From Pipra filicauda (lineage: Eukaryota > Chordata > Aves > Passeriformes > Pipridae): 64,000 nucleotides of DNA. Below the pieces are notes generated by a model that worked only from the letters and a program-made list of their open reading frames with translations, ran no database searches and had not been told where the DNA came from. The stretch's first letter is position 1; each line of letters begins with the position of its first letter. Both the position numbers and the translations under genes were made by a program. The DNA is taken from contig NW_024104418.1 in the NCBI RefSeq assembly GCF_003945595.2, positions 178,193 to 242,192 on the forward strand. Direction: 5' to 3'. This document shows, one piece after another, positions 1 through 11,820 of this stretch.

Positions 1-551
1 TCTATCCCATTATCTACAAATGGTGTCAGATCACCTTCTATCTCCATAATCAAGTCACAAGTGAAAACATTAAATTAAGCCAGGTTCAAAACAGATTCTG
101 TGGGATTTCCACCTGAAACATCCTCCCATTTGCAGTTAACTGAAAGGATGCACTTTTCTTCTGCTCCAAGTTTTTATCTGGTGATTTTTTGATTTATGTG
201 TAAAATATAGCCCATACTCCCTAATTTTTTTTCAGAAGATCATACCAGTATGAAACTTTTAAGATCTTCCTGTTTCCTCTTCTTTCCCTCCATTTACGTA
301 GGCTGAACTATCAGTTAGAGAGGGAAAATAGGTTGCTTTAACATAATTTCTTCCTGACAGTTCCATTGTGACCATATTTTTATCACCTTACTATGACGTG
401 CTTCTGAAAAGTTTAATAATTTAATTCCACTATTTCCAGAAACAGAAGCTTAGGGACTTTGAGAGAGGTATTTCTGATTCTCTTTTTAAAGCATGTCCTT
501 CCCATTCTCCTTAATCCATGATCCATGGGTTTTTAAGAATAGTTTTTACTG

Positions 552-607
552 ATTTCTTAAGTATCTGTACAAAATGTATCATATTTCTTAAGTATCTGTA
601 CAAAATG
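552..607. repeat. Exact 25-bp direct duplication, period 31 bp
   Basis: A 25-base unit beginning atttcttaagtatctg is present exactly at 552-576 and again at 583-607, separated by the six bases tatcat. With no mismatches between copies, the duplication looks recent compared with the degraded repeats around it. There is no sign of coding function. Confidence 0.9.
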
Positions 608-1195
608 GTGTCTTGAAGGCAGGATGAGAAAAGATTCTGAAAGCCCAATGTGTCTAAAACAAGAGATGAGATAAGTTTTTGGAGACTGGTTTCTGTGTCT
701 TATTTCTCATGGAGGCAAAATTAGGCTGTTAGTGTCAGAAAAGATATAAATCTTGGAGGCAGCTGCAAAGATGACTCAGGCTCCTGAAGACACAATGTGT
801 GAGATGTTTGAACTGAAATTAAAGGGTGTAAGAAAGGTATAAATAATAATACAGCAGTGTGCTTGTATCTCAGTGATCTGAGAGCACTTTAGGCAAGAAC
901 TGAAAGGCAACTGGTGAGAAATGTTATTCCTTTCTTAGGGTAAGAAAGTCCTAAAAACGATTAATCACCTTACATGACCTTTTTGAAAGTGAGTTTGGTG
1001 AACTGGGAAACCAGACATTTTTCTGCAGTGAATATCAGATGGTTTTCTTTGACATTGTTTAATATCACAGCAGGTTTGACATAGACTGCTATAAATAGAC
1101 AAGTATTATGCACTCCTCATAAACACCCTCTGGAGCATGTTACATACTAGAGTTGCATCTCCTTTCTATAATCAATCCTTTAGGTTGGAATATAA

Positions 1196-1232
1196 ATGAA
1201 GCTTCAACTAAAATGAAGCCATGAAGCTTCAT
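1196..1232. repeat. Clustered ATGAAGCTTCAT palindrome
   Basis: The 12-bp perfect palindrome atgaagcttcat lies at 1221-1232. An 11-base copy of the same motif is at 1196-1206, and a half copy (atgaagcc) at 1213-1220. Three occurrences within 37 bases suggest local slippage or a symmetric protein-binding site; the sequence alone cannot tell which. Confidence 0.7.
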
Positions 1233-2106
1233 CTTTACCTTATTTCTTCAACAATTTGCTTGTTCAGGGTCAGTGCTAATCTGTGGGCAGTGGCTGTTGC
1301 TCTGCTTTGAAGTCATGTTTGACTCATGTTAATATTTCCTGTATGATTTCCTTTTTCCTCTCTAAGTTCTACAATACACCACTAAAACCATGAAGGAATA
1401 AAGACTGGATAAAAGGAGTTTATTCCAGAAAATCAGTTCACATATCACTCATGTCTACCCATCCATAGCTGGTGTTGGAAGGGTGCAGGGAGAGACTATG
1501 AAAGATTTTTACCATAATTAGATCCTAAATGTTCCCACCATAAATAAAAAGGTCAAATAATAATATATAACAATTAAATTTTGGAGCCTTTTATATTAAC
1601 TCCTGTGTTGTTTGATTTAAAAACACTTGCTAGATTTGAAAGGTGGTGTATTTTTTCAGAATCAATTCAATCTTCAACCCAAAATCTTACAGCACTTAAG
1701 CTGAAATCAAAGCCTGTTCTAAAACTGAGGATTTACTTGTTTTCCAGCTTATATATTTATTTTATAGAGGAGTGTCTCATTAAATTTAATAGTACCATAA
1801 AATCCCCATTAAAGCATTTAGTGCACAAGTGCCATTAGGACAGTGCCCTTTTTAGGAGACTCCAGTTATGAATCAACATGTCGAGGAGTCCAGATAAATC
1901 TAAGACTTCATTTCTTATAGCCTGCAGCCATGTGAATTTTTCCTCTTTATTATAAATAACACTAAATTGTGTGTTCGAGACCCACCAAGTATGTTTGAAA
2001 GGCCTCCATAGCCCTCAGCAAGGAAAAGATCATAGACTCAAGGACTGAATATTCTGAGAATAATACACTTGGAATACTTTTTGTGCTCTATGACCCATTC
2101 CTTCCT

Positions 2107-2196
2107 AAAAAAAACCCCAAAAAAACCAACAAAACAAATAAAAGGAAAACCAACCCAAAAGTACACGGACCAGAAAAAAAAAGGAAAGAAAAAAAC
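2107..2196. repeat. A-rich low-complexity tract
   Basis: Runs of A are mixed with short CC and GG interruptions over about 90 bases. No target-site duplication or adjoining element was seen, so this is simple low-complexity DNA and not a clear retroposon tail. Confidence 0.8.
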
Positions 2197-3971
2197 TTGC
2201 CATTTAAATCCCAACCCCTCTTTTTTCACAGGTGAGAGATGAGGTGCATAAAAAAATATCTCCTGAAGTGAGCTGCCCACATACTAAGAGAAAACCAGGC
2301 AGGAATTCCTGAGGAGCCTTAGGGTGAATGCTTGCAGCTATGTTTTCTCCTCTTATGACAGGAGGAACGTTTGACAAGAACTAATACTAGAAGATTCATC
2401 CCAGTCAATTTTTAAGCTAGAAGGTGAAAGATTTGACAAGGGATTTTTCTCGGGTTTTCGGATTTTTTCCCTCCCAGTGTCACATAATGAAAAACGCGCT
2501 TTTGCTGAAAATGTTCACTTTTCTGATCAAAATTTCCCAGTTCTAAAACGAATATTAAAACTGTGCATTTCAGGTCAATGTGACTGACACTGAAATACTT
2601 CAGTTTGAAATGACCAGCTGATCTTTGTTGCGAGGTGGCTGAAGATTCATCAGCAGTCTTTAGGGGATTGCTGCCTCTCAGGAGCTGTTTTCCAGGAGCA
2701 CTGTATTCTTCTCCTTCCTAGTCCTCCTGTGTTCCCCTTCCTTACCCACATATGTGGGATGATGCACTTCTCCCCTGGTGGGCTCTGCCTACAGTTGCAC
2801 TTTGTGTGGAGAAATCTGTTACGAAACACTGAGGACTTGAAAAAGAACCTTCAAATGGCAACACTGATTTCATTGATGCAGAAAAAAAAACAAACAACCA
2901 AAACCAGTTTAAACTGTAATTTTTCAGATTGTAGAATCTGCAATGCCCGCCCTTTCCCAGTTCTAATTCTAATTTTGGAAATACCAAGTGTTTAAAAATC
3001 TGAGGAAGATTCCAGTTTTCTGTCTGCTTCAAATGCATCTCCAATCATTTGAACACCAAGTGTGGAACAATGTTTGGGGAAAAAAAACCTTCGTGGATTA
3101 TGACAGACTGCACCTGTGAAGAAGATTTCAAGTCTAAACTCTCTTGCTGAAAAATATTCAAATATAAAGGACTGGGCTTACTGTGCAAAAGTGAATGTTT
3201 CTGGTCGTATTTTTTAGCTTTTGTAGGGCCACATGAAGGTACTTCCTGGCCTTAGTATGTCCTTTCTGACTGGTGGATATTCCTTACAGCCAAACCTCTG
3301 TTCTGCACTGAACTGTGCTTTGGCCAGACATAAATGCAAACTAGGATGGACTCTCCTCATCCACCTTCTTAAAACTTTGGGCATATCTGTACAGGATGGC
3401 AAAGATGCTTTCCAAGAAGTGGAAAAAACATATAGGAAAAAAAAAAAAGGAAATAAACATAATCCTGAAAATTTCAGTTTTTTTTTTTTTTCTTTTGAGT
3501 GTCTTGGCCTAAATCCTGAAAGTTTTGCAGAAAACACACAAAAAATGATATTTTATCTTTAATAGTACAAGAGTTCTGGCCCCCCAGTGAAAGACCTGGC
3601 TTGCCCCTACATGTGGGTGGAATATAAAGTTTTAACAAGCTCTACCATTCTGAGTCATTCTAATCCTATTATCTCTCAATCCTCTTGCTATTCTGAATAC
3701 ATATCCATTTGCAGAGGTTGGACTGAATTTTTCCTCTCCTCGAATCACCTCTGCTGCTTTCCCACAGGGCAGAGCAATGAACTAAAGTCAGGAGCTCTGC
3801 CCTCCCTAATGCCAACTGGGACACAAATCCTGGTGCTTTCCATAGTGGCAGAGGTACCCTGGAGGCCACCACATCTCCTCCCCTATTTCTAACTTCAAAT
3901 TTGCCCCTATTATCAGTGATTAATTAACCACCAGGCTTTCCCATTCTCAGAAAATCATACATTAAAACGGC

Positions 3972-3989
3972 TTTTTTTTTTTTTTTTTT
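3972..3989. repeat. Poly-T run (18 T)
   Basis: Eighteen consecutive T bases. It could be the reverse-oriented tail of an old retroposed sequence, but no body for such an element is recognisable to the left. Confidence 0.9.
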
Positions 3990-5127
3990 GGTAGTGTTAT
4001 TTCAGTGGTCAATTCCCTTCCTAACTGTCTCATATCTTCTCAAATAAGTTTATGTCCTCATACACTCAAATAGCACGATAATGAGAAAAGCTGAAATGTC
4101 CATATGGAAAAACTGAATGAGACGTTACACTAGAAATCAATATTTAGAACACCCTCAAGTGGCAGGTTTGCAATTAGCATAGGAACTTAAAAGATCAATT
4201 GCACATGTTTTGCCTTGTGATAATTAGTTACCATGCCACTGAAATTCTAAAGTACATGACATGATATTATTAATTAGAAATGACAGAAAAATCTAGATAG
4301 CTGCTTGTTCTGTGCAGAAATATCCATAAGAGCTCCAGGGCTGCTTCTATTTGTAGACCAGCCTGAGAAACAGGGAAATATTTTATTTTTGTTTTGTTGC
4401 ATAATCAATACCAGCACATATTTTCATTAGCAATGCCTGTTCAGTTTCAGGGAACTTATTAGTTGTTACTTTTATTCCATTTTTTGATGTGTATAAAGTC
4501 TGAGACATTACTTCAGACTTGACTATTTCAGTTTGTCTCGCTTCATGAACAAAGTCGATGAAATATGCACATCAGGTTTATAATTTGGTTAGGAAACACT
4601 GCAACTTTGTTTTGAGAGTTTCTAAAATATTTGCTTGGCGCAAGACTCCAATAAATTAAATTAGGCAGAATGCCTAACTTAATAATAAGAGGAAAAAAAT
4701 TAATCCTTTTTTTTTTTCCCAAACCTCCATTGACTCCACTTATTTGAAGCAGTGCTGTTTTCCCTAAAGCTAAACACAGTGTGTGCCTCTGGATTTTCAC
4801 TTAGAAGCTCTCTTTTCCAAAACTCTCACCATTCTCACTGCCTTATTTTAGTCTTTGAGCCATCAGTGTGCTTTGTGGTTGGAGTGTCTGAAGAGGTGAC
4901 TGGGATATTCCCAGTGCTTGGGAAAAGCAGGATGCATTTCTCCACACACCTTACACTGACAGGGATGCTGTGAGTGTCGTGGTAAGAAGTGTGTGTTCTC
5001 CTGGTAAGACTGACTCTCCCTTTCTCTTGCCCATTCTTCTTTCCATCTATGTTTCCTACAGAACTTTGTAGCAAGGGATTTTTCATCTTGTTTCCGTGCA
5101 GTTGATTATTCCCAGTTATCAGCAGCA

Positions 5128-5300
5128 TCTTTTAATTCCCTGCATTGAGCAGCATCCTATTTGTTTCAGGCCATATTGTTAATTTCCTCAGATCATTCTG
5201 AATGTTATGTCTGTCTTCCACAACTCTTGTGGGATCTGTGAGACCTACTAGTGTATTATCTTTTGCAAACTAATTGCTTTTGCAAGTCCTAATGGGATGC
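5128..5300 (-). mobile_element. Possible ancient CR1/L3-type LINE internal fragment
   Basis: The order of short motifs, 'cctcagatcattctgaatg', then 'cttccacaact', then 'tatcttttgcaaact', matches the reverse complement of an internal CR1-like region, where the usual form reads 'tcaaggtccctctgaatgg' and later 'gtgtcatctgcaaactt'. Divergence is high and no 3' end is present. If real it is much older than the other CR1 copies in the window. The call rests on a remembered motif order only. Confidence 0.3.
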
Positions 5301-5887
5301 TGTTCCAGAACTGCATTGCTCTGAAATGACAAAAATCCTTCTAATTTCCAACCTAAATATATTACTGGTCATGTTTGTTCTTGTTCCTACCCTGTCTTAA
5401 TTTTATTAGTGATTTCAATTCTACCCCAAAGCATTTATGCATGGCAATCAGATCTTCCATTCAGCTCATCACTTTCGTAGACTTGACAAACAAAATTGTC
5501 TTTGTTTCTTCCCATGGTGGGATTTCCGTTCTGTCTCCCTCCCACCAGCCCTTCTAAAAGCCTCCTCCAGTTTGACTTGATTTATCTTGATCTGGAGTGA
5601 ACAACTGCTAAAATCCAGCAGCTAAAATCCTGTATTTTCAGTTGCAGTCAACGCTTAAATGTAGCATTACACACACATCCATTCTAGAACACCTGTTTTT
5701 AAAAAATCATGTCACTTATTTTATATCTCATGGAGCTGACCATGGAAGGTGAGTTTTCTCTCAGTTCAATCTGCAGATTAAATAGATCAGTGCATACAAT
5801 AAAGTCCACACAGAGTTCTGTTGGGTCAGGAAAGGTGGTTTTTAGACAGAAACACAGACCAGAATGGAAACTGATATACTCCTCCTG
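5301..5887. other. Unique non-coding sequence
   Basis: I see no gene, repeat family or RNA gene. The only frames are short ones and the tail of a minus-strand frame that runs out of the neighbouring CR1. Confidence 0.5.
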
Positions 5888-6114
5888 ATAGTGAGGGTGG
5901 GGAGGCCCTGGCACAGGTTGCCCAGAGAAGCTGTGGCTGCCCCTGGATCCCTGGAAGTGTCCAAGGCCAGGTTGGATGGGGCTTGGAGCAACCTGGGCTA
6001 GTGGAAGGTGTTCCTGCCCATGACAGGGGGTTGTGACTGGGTGATCTTTAAGGTCCCTTCCGACCCAAACCACACTGTGATTCTGTGATTCTGTGATTCT
6101 GTGATTCTGTGATC
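5888..6114 (+). mobile_element. CR1 LINE, 3' end, 5'-truncated
   Basis: This is the 3' untranslated end of an avian CR1 non-LTR retrotransposon, sense on the plus strand. It shows the standard chain: gagggtggggaggccctgg, cacaggttgcccagag, ctgtggctgcccc, tggaagtgtccaaggcc, ggttggatggggcttggag, tagtggaaggtgt and aaggtcccttcc. It ends in several copies of the GATTCTGT octamer (6075-6113). CR1 has no poly-A tail; octamer repeats and 5' truncation are normal for the family. It carries no coding capacity. Minus-strand frames across it, including one with a repeated SQNHRITE-like peptide, are antisense artefacts. Confidence 0.95.
6075..6113 (+). repeat. CR1 terminal octamer microsatellite
   Basis: Between four and five near-perfect copies of the 8-base unit gattctgt mark the 3' terminus of the CR1 copy at 5888. 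This is the longest octamer run in the window; most other copies keep one or two units. Confidence 0.9.
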
Positions 6115-7421
6115 CTACAATACACTTCCCGTGGTCCAACCATAACCCCCCCGAGGGATTTTTTTGCAAATTTGACTGTTTTTCTCCACTCAAACCTCTC
6201 ACACTGTTCGATCCTCCTGTGTGTGGGTTTAAAAACTTCAGTAAGTGAACGAAGAGGCAATCCCAGAACCAGACTCCAACAGCTCCAAACTAATTTTGCT
6301 TTCATGGATATTGATCTAAACAAGTTTCCTCTGCATTTTCTGTGGTCAAAGTAACTGGGAATAAATAATAACAATTTCAAGGGTTCTTTGAGCAGCCATT
6401 CTGTCTCAGTGCTGTTACTTATTGACCTTTCCCTGATGGTTCAGGTAAAGCATCATCTGGGCTTTCAGTTTAAACAAGAGACAGAAAGAGAAGGAAGGTG
6501 GCTGATGGATCTCCTGTTGAGATATATGGCTTATATTTCCATCTCTTGTGCCACGGGAAGTACTAAAAGGAATTTGAAGGATTTCCTTCACTTCTCTACT
6601 ATTCTTGAACACATTCTGGGTTGTCTTTTCTTTCTTGCTGTAACTGTTGCTCACAGAAAATAAAGCAATTTAGTGGAAGTAAAGCTGTAAAAATCCAGGC
6701 TCAGAATGTGCCTGTTTTAAACTGATGTTAAGGAATAACTGTGAAAGAGTTCTAAAAGGTCTGAGCCCTTCCTTTCTGGGGAAAGTGTTGAGGGAGAAAA
6801 GAGCCATTTCACATTCAAGGGATCTGTATAAAAGTTGGAAAGGTGAAACACATTGATGCAAAATTCTCTTGAGTAAGAAGGAAATTTCAACTGCAAAAGT
6901 CAATTTGTAGTCAATGTGCTTTCTTGATTGGCCTCTTACTGTTGTTTTTTAAAAACTCAAGGAACTGATTGCTACCAAAATTGAGTCATAAACGTCCAGA
7001 CCCACCTTGACCTTGCCTTCAGCTGTGACAAGATTTCCAGGACTATTTCTCTCAACTTGTTTTGTAGCTGTGTTAGGCATCAATAACGTTGTCTAATGAT
7101 CTAATCTTTTTTGACTGAAAGCTAAAACAACAAGAATAACTCACTAAAAGTCATTAATTCTCGAAGAAAAAAAAAATTGTGATGGCACTAAGGCTGAAAG
7201 TATAAACAGCATTTAGAAAAGCAGTAAAAAGACAATAAGGATCTGTCAAATTCCAAAATTAAGCAAAATAAAATCAGGAAAGGGAAGTTAAGTGCAAGAT
7301 ATTAAGATGAAAAAAAGCAAAGTTAAAAAAAAGTCTTAAATGTGACTTACAGTGGAATCAGGTAATAATTATGTAACTAAAGGTATTAAAATCGGTGGTT
7401 TAAAAGGAAATAGAATTTACC

Positions 7422-7619
7422 TTATTTTAATGCATATACTCCCTCTCCACAACATTGCATTTCATATATATAACGAGCATCCCTAACTGCAGCAGGTTTC
7501 CTCTCAAAGCAAACACTGAAGTCCACCACTGGATCAGTTTTTCCCTTGCAAATATCAAGCCAAGTTTTGAGTTCTTCGTGTTCATCCTTGAGATGAAGGT
7601 TTTCGTAGTCTGCCCACAC
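7422..7619 (-). other. Unassigned 65-codon open frame, possible exon or decayed coding fragment
   Basis: The minus-strand frame starts near the peptide MWADYENLHLKDEHEE and ends in CCGEGVYALK followed by TAA. It has a mixed, protein-like composition (charged and aromatic residues and four cysteines) without low complexity. Directly after the stop, on the minus strand, is AAG|GTAAAT, a good splice-donor match, but no convincing polypyrimidine-AG acceptor lies upstream. I do not recognise the protein family. It could be a chance frame: dozens of similar length occur in the window. Confidence 0.15.
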
Positions 7620-10600
7620 GTATTTCTTGGTTTCTCAGTGCACTTTTTGTTGTTGTTTTAATACAGGCCTCCCTCGCAACTTGGAGGATACTTCAAACAC
7701 GCCAGGTGGGAAAGCTGCTGCCTGTGAATCACTCCAGTATTGTTTTTGTTCCAGCTCCAAAAATCTCTGGTGGGATATATGTTACCTAAAGTTAAAGGAC
7801 TATCAGCAAGTGCCTCTCAAGTGGCACAGTTCACAATCCAGTCAATGCTAATTGGACAATTTTCAAAATGTCCCATTTTGAAGCCTTGCCTTCGTAGTTT
7901 AGTTTATTGTTTGAAGTATTTCTTTATTTACAGGCCTTGGGAAAACTGTTTTGAGTCAAAAGACCTGCTAGCACATACTGGTGGTTTAGACGTTTCTAGT
8001 AGTGCTTTGGCAAATAGAAATAGAAATAACACATCTCCTGCCCTGAGTGTCCAGTGGTCATAAATAGCTTCTCCATATTTTTTGTGGAATCCCATCTCTC
8101 CCCCAAGAAGTCTGTTGGATCACAGAGTCACCAGAGAGGGCTGGCATGTGTGAGCAGAGTAAATTTAGATCTCATCACTCACAGGTCTCCATCTCTGGTA
8201 CTGGCACATGGAAATTGTTTTGTGTTCAGGCAAGGAGGTGGTGTCTTTACTGCTTTTTTCCTCACTGGTGATGAGAGTGAAGTGTCCTTTGCATGTGAAT
8301 GATCAGCTGGATGGGTGAGTCTTGGGCTTGTGACCCCACGAACCAGCAGGAGCTTCCCCAGCCATTTCAAGAGTACCTCTCTTTCAAGAGATTTTTGTCA
8401 AGCGGGTCTCAATTTTTTTTCCCCAAATCTTCTCGTTTCGGCTCAGGATCAACCAGAATTTCAGGTATTTTCCAGACTTTTGGAGCTCTCCAGTGCCCAC
8501 CTTCTACACCTCCCAGTCACTGGCTGTAAATGAGCTGTGAGTGTGTTTAATGTAAAACCTGTAGCTCTTTTAACGTGGGTCTTAGGGCCAGCCAAGGAGC
8601 AAGAGGAAACAACAGTTGTGAGGATGTAATTCAAGCCTTCAAATGATAAGCTCGATCAAACCAAACAATCTGAGATTTCCACAGCAGTGGCTTTCCTTAT
8701 TGACAGCCACTGCCACCATTTCCTTGTGAAAAACTGCAGATCAAATGGCAGATCAAAAAAATACTGATACCGGGTCTCCTTGCTCGACCTCCACTTTGAG
8801 ATGGGGTCACTTCTAATACACCATTTCCCCTCTTTTCACCATTCTAGATCAATTATGCCACTTTGATAGGCATTTTCAGTGACATTGATTACGTGTTGGT
8901 CAAAACCTTTCCCTTCTAACAGCCAGGAGAGACAATTCATACATTAATAGGTCGAAAACCACACCACCCAAAGCTTTTGGTTTTTTTCTTGGCATGTTGC
9001 ATAGTGAGCTGCAAAATCTTTATTTTCTGAGAAGCTGGAGAGCAGTATAATCCCTCCTTGTCAAAAGTTAATGGGTCATGTCTTTGTCAACCTAATGGAA
9101 AGGATCCACACGGCTATTTGCAGCACTATTTATTTAGTGGTGATTGGCCTCTAGTTATTAATGTATTTTATTTTTTAATCACCTTTTTTCTAGGGGATTA
9201 ATATCCTTTAATGCTTTTAGGAATCATGACTGTTCTCAGAATATATTGAATAAATGTGCAAACACTGCTTTAAGGGTCCTCTTAATAGAAATCTTTTAAG
9301 ATGCCTCTGTCCTGAATTTTTACCCATTTCTCCCATAATTTGCTGTAATTATAGATTTGCTTCCTGAATTCTCAACTACATTTCTGCTAGAAAATAATTT
9401 TAGGCCTTGAAATGTTATTGCTTTCTCTGAATTTTAAATCTACTTCATAAATTTTTTGATCTGATGATGAAGAAACCCCTTTCAGAGGCAAAGGCGTTTA
9501 TTGTGCACTGTCTCAGTTGATTTTTGTTTTAATCTCAGCACATTAAAAAAAATTTTGATTTTTTTTTTTCCTAACTCCCTTCAGGACAAGCTCCTGGAGG
9601 AAATAAAATCAGATGTCAGTAGATGTGTTTATGATTTCAGCTTTGGTTGCTGGACATCAGAGCACTTGTATGCCAACAAGAGCTCAGTGATTTTATTATG
9701 AAATCAGAGTTGAGGGGTTTTTTTATCTTCAAGACCCTCTTTGATTTGTGGTGTTGAGGAGTCCATGGCCACCTTCAGTTCTGGGTCACTACACGTGCCC
9801 TCCTTCGAGAGAGCCCTTTGCAACAATGGAGAACCAGAAGGGAATCTTTGGTCTCCTTGATGGGATTGTAGCAGTAGTATAAGGAAGGATGTATGGCCAT
9901 GTCTTTTTGGTAAGAATAAGCTATTTTCTATGGCAACTGGGGTCAGTATTTTTGTGATTTTCACACTAAAAAAAATGTTGATTTGTTTAGTCAAACTAGG
10001 TGTGGTCTTGTGTCCAAGTAATTTACCTGATCCTTCAGCTGAAAGCATCTACATCCCTATCAAAGTTTAGGTCCTGATTTAAGAAGGTACTGGCAAACTT
10101 TCTCAATTTTAAATTTAGAATGAAATTTAAGGAGAAAGGGCCTGATTTGAAGACACTGTGAAAAGGTTTATTTGACTCAGTGGCCCACCTGTCTCTGGTC
10201 CAAACTCCCTGCCCACTGCTGACAACACTGGCAACATCTTCTTTCTTGGAGTATATGCAGGTGGCTTTTCAATCAATTATGTCCTTTTGAACCACTATTT
10301 GAGTTCAGAATCCTTTGCTCAATTCCAAGCAGCTGTAAGGCCACTATCAAGGGAAGAAGGGTTATTCTTCATCTAGTGCAAGGTTTGATATAGCTCCTAT
10401 ACATAATGCAGTTTTAATTAAAGCCTGTGCTCTTCACATATGCTCACAACTTCACAGTGGCATGACAATGAAATTCTTTGCCTTGTGCTATTTATGTCTA
10501 AGATGAACCTTAGGCCCAGTTTTGTTGGGCAGTATACAAAATTTCAGCATATGTGACTGTCCTTGTCCCAGAAATCTTACTTAAAACAAAGCAGAATATG

Positions 10601-10911
10601 TTGTAAAATAATCAACAGGAACGACATAAGAAAATTTATATTTTTTTTGGTGATAAAATTGTAGTGACACAATGGACTCGCCCTGTTGAGTTTGTTTCCT
10701 TCTCTGTGCATTTTGAGAGCTGAATTTAGAGGAGACTGTGTGGATATTTACAGAGTTCTTCCTACTCTTGAGGGCAGCGTGGGAGAAAGGTTGACAACTG
10801 CTGGGAATTTTGAAGGGCAGGTCTGCGAGAGGGCAACCAACCCTCAGAAGTGAATCCCACCTATGACTAATCAGCTGTGACTCATCAGAGGCTTTGGTTT
10901 CTTTTATTAAG

Positions 10912-11067
10912 GCTTTTCAAAGCCTCTGCACCCTCAAAAAAACCATACAGGCAACACACAAGTGCGATTAAGTCAGACCAATACTCAGACTTACAGCTTA
11001 TTACGGGAAATAACACCGTTAATTCTCCTAAGTGCTCGTACACAGAAGTAGTGGAGGAAGATGAATA
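10912..11067 (+). other. Candidate terminal coding exon, unidentified
   Basis: A pyrimidine-rich stretch, tttggtttcttttattaag, forms a plausible 3' splice site just before 10912. From there a frame (entered at codon position 3) runs LFKASAPSKKPYRQ..., then YSDLQLITGN and ending SYTEVVEEDE before TAA. The piece is hydrophilic, has basic residues first and an acidic end, and contains two tyrosine motifs of YxxΦ type (YSDL, YTEV), as seen in cytoplasmic tails of membrane receptors. No family is recognised and no upstream exon is visible within the window. A chance frame next to a chance acceptor remains the simpler explanation. Confidence 0.2.
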
Positions 11068-11692
11068 ACTTCAAGAGCTGCACAACCCCAGGTATAATGG
11101 CATTATATCAGCTGAAAAAAAAGAGCCCTGGTATCCTAGCACCAAACATCCTTTCTCACCAGTGGACACTGTTTTCTGGTGACTCTTGACTGCACGATGC
11201 TCCTTGTTGGCGTCACTATTCGTAAACCAGATCCAAAAGTCAGGACAAAAGGAATCACACAGAGCTGAGCAGTGGCTGCATTTATTCTGTGTGCTCTCCA
11301 CAAAAATCACTTTTGAAAGCCCATCTGTGAATTTTTTATAGTTTTTCTGATTTCCAAAGCTTTAGACTCTCTCATGTAATTCCAGACTTCTGTTTCCTCA
11401 GCACACGGAATAAGATCTGTTTCATCAGACAATAACAGCTTCTCCCTCGTCCCTGTGCACACACATCTCCTTAGACAAATTCACCAGTTCCTTCACAACT
11501 CTGTCCACAATTGGAAAAGTAAATGTTCCAAATGAAAAAAGGACTCTGACAGGCAACCTGTGCTTTTTAGATGATGTGTGGCACTTGCCAAGTTTTATAA
11601 CTTCCTACTACCTGCCATCTCCAGCACTTTTTTTCTGGGTGTAGCTCTCTCTTTTCCCTCACAAAACCTTCAGCATTTTGATCAATTTTTAA

Positions 11693-11721
11693 TCATAGAA
11701 TCACAGAATGGTTTGGGTTGG
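11693..11721 (-). mobile_element. CR1 LINE, tiny 3'-terminal fragment
   Basis: tcatagaatcacagaatgg followed by tttgggttgg is the reverse complement of the CR1 3' terminus, so this scrap lies on the minus strand. It is followed by a T run. It pairs exactly over 22 bases with the 3' end of the plus-strand CR1 that follows (see 11821). Confidence 0.8.
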
Positions 11722-11820
11722 CTTTTTTTTTTTGACAAATCAGTTATGATCACAGGGTGTGCCAGCGCCCCAAATTTCTGCCTAGACTTGAACTGGAGGG
11801 TTTAGGGACCAGACTCAGTC

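Larger units (their letters stand above)
1..5127. other. Unique AT-rich non-coding sequence
   Basis: No gene or transposable element is recognised here. Open frames are all short (up to about 109 codons), occur on both strands and overlap one another, as chance frames do. The stretch contains a 25-bp tandem duplication near 552, a palindrome cluster near 1196, an A-rich tract at 2107-2196, A and T runs near 3437 and 3478, an 18-T run at 3972 and a group of TAAT/ATTA cores at about 4170-4280. These are listed separately where useful. Confidence 0.6.
6115..11692. other. Unique non-coding sequence with two weak exon candidates
   Basis: No transposable element or named gene is recognised in these 5.6 kb. 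Two short frames are listed separately: 7422-7619 on the minus strand and 10912-11067 on the plus strand. The other frames are short and overlap on both strands. The sequence is AT-rich with scattered A and T runs, for example near 7165, 9550 and 10640. Confidence 0.5.

Noticed and set aside
1965..1985. tRNA B-box-like motif (gttcgagac)
   Set aside because: No A-box at the right distance upstream and no cloverleaf pairing; not a tRNA or a tRNA-derived SINE.
5699..6380. Minus-strand frames of 167 and 110 codons with repeated ITESQNHR-like peptide
   Set aside because: Antisense to the CR1 at 5888; the peptide repeat is simply the translated CR1 octamer microsatellite.
7646..7851. Splice-acceptor-like gttgttgttttaatacag followed by an open plus-strand frame
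   Set aside because: The acceptor looks good, but the peptide has no protein-family character and overlaps the opposite-strand candidate; matches of this quality are expected by chance in T-rich DNA.
9455..9500. C-box-like tgatgatga suggesting a C/D snoRNA
   Set aside because: No D-box at a suitable distance and no terminal stem.
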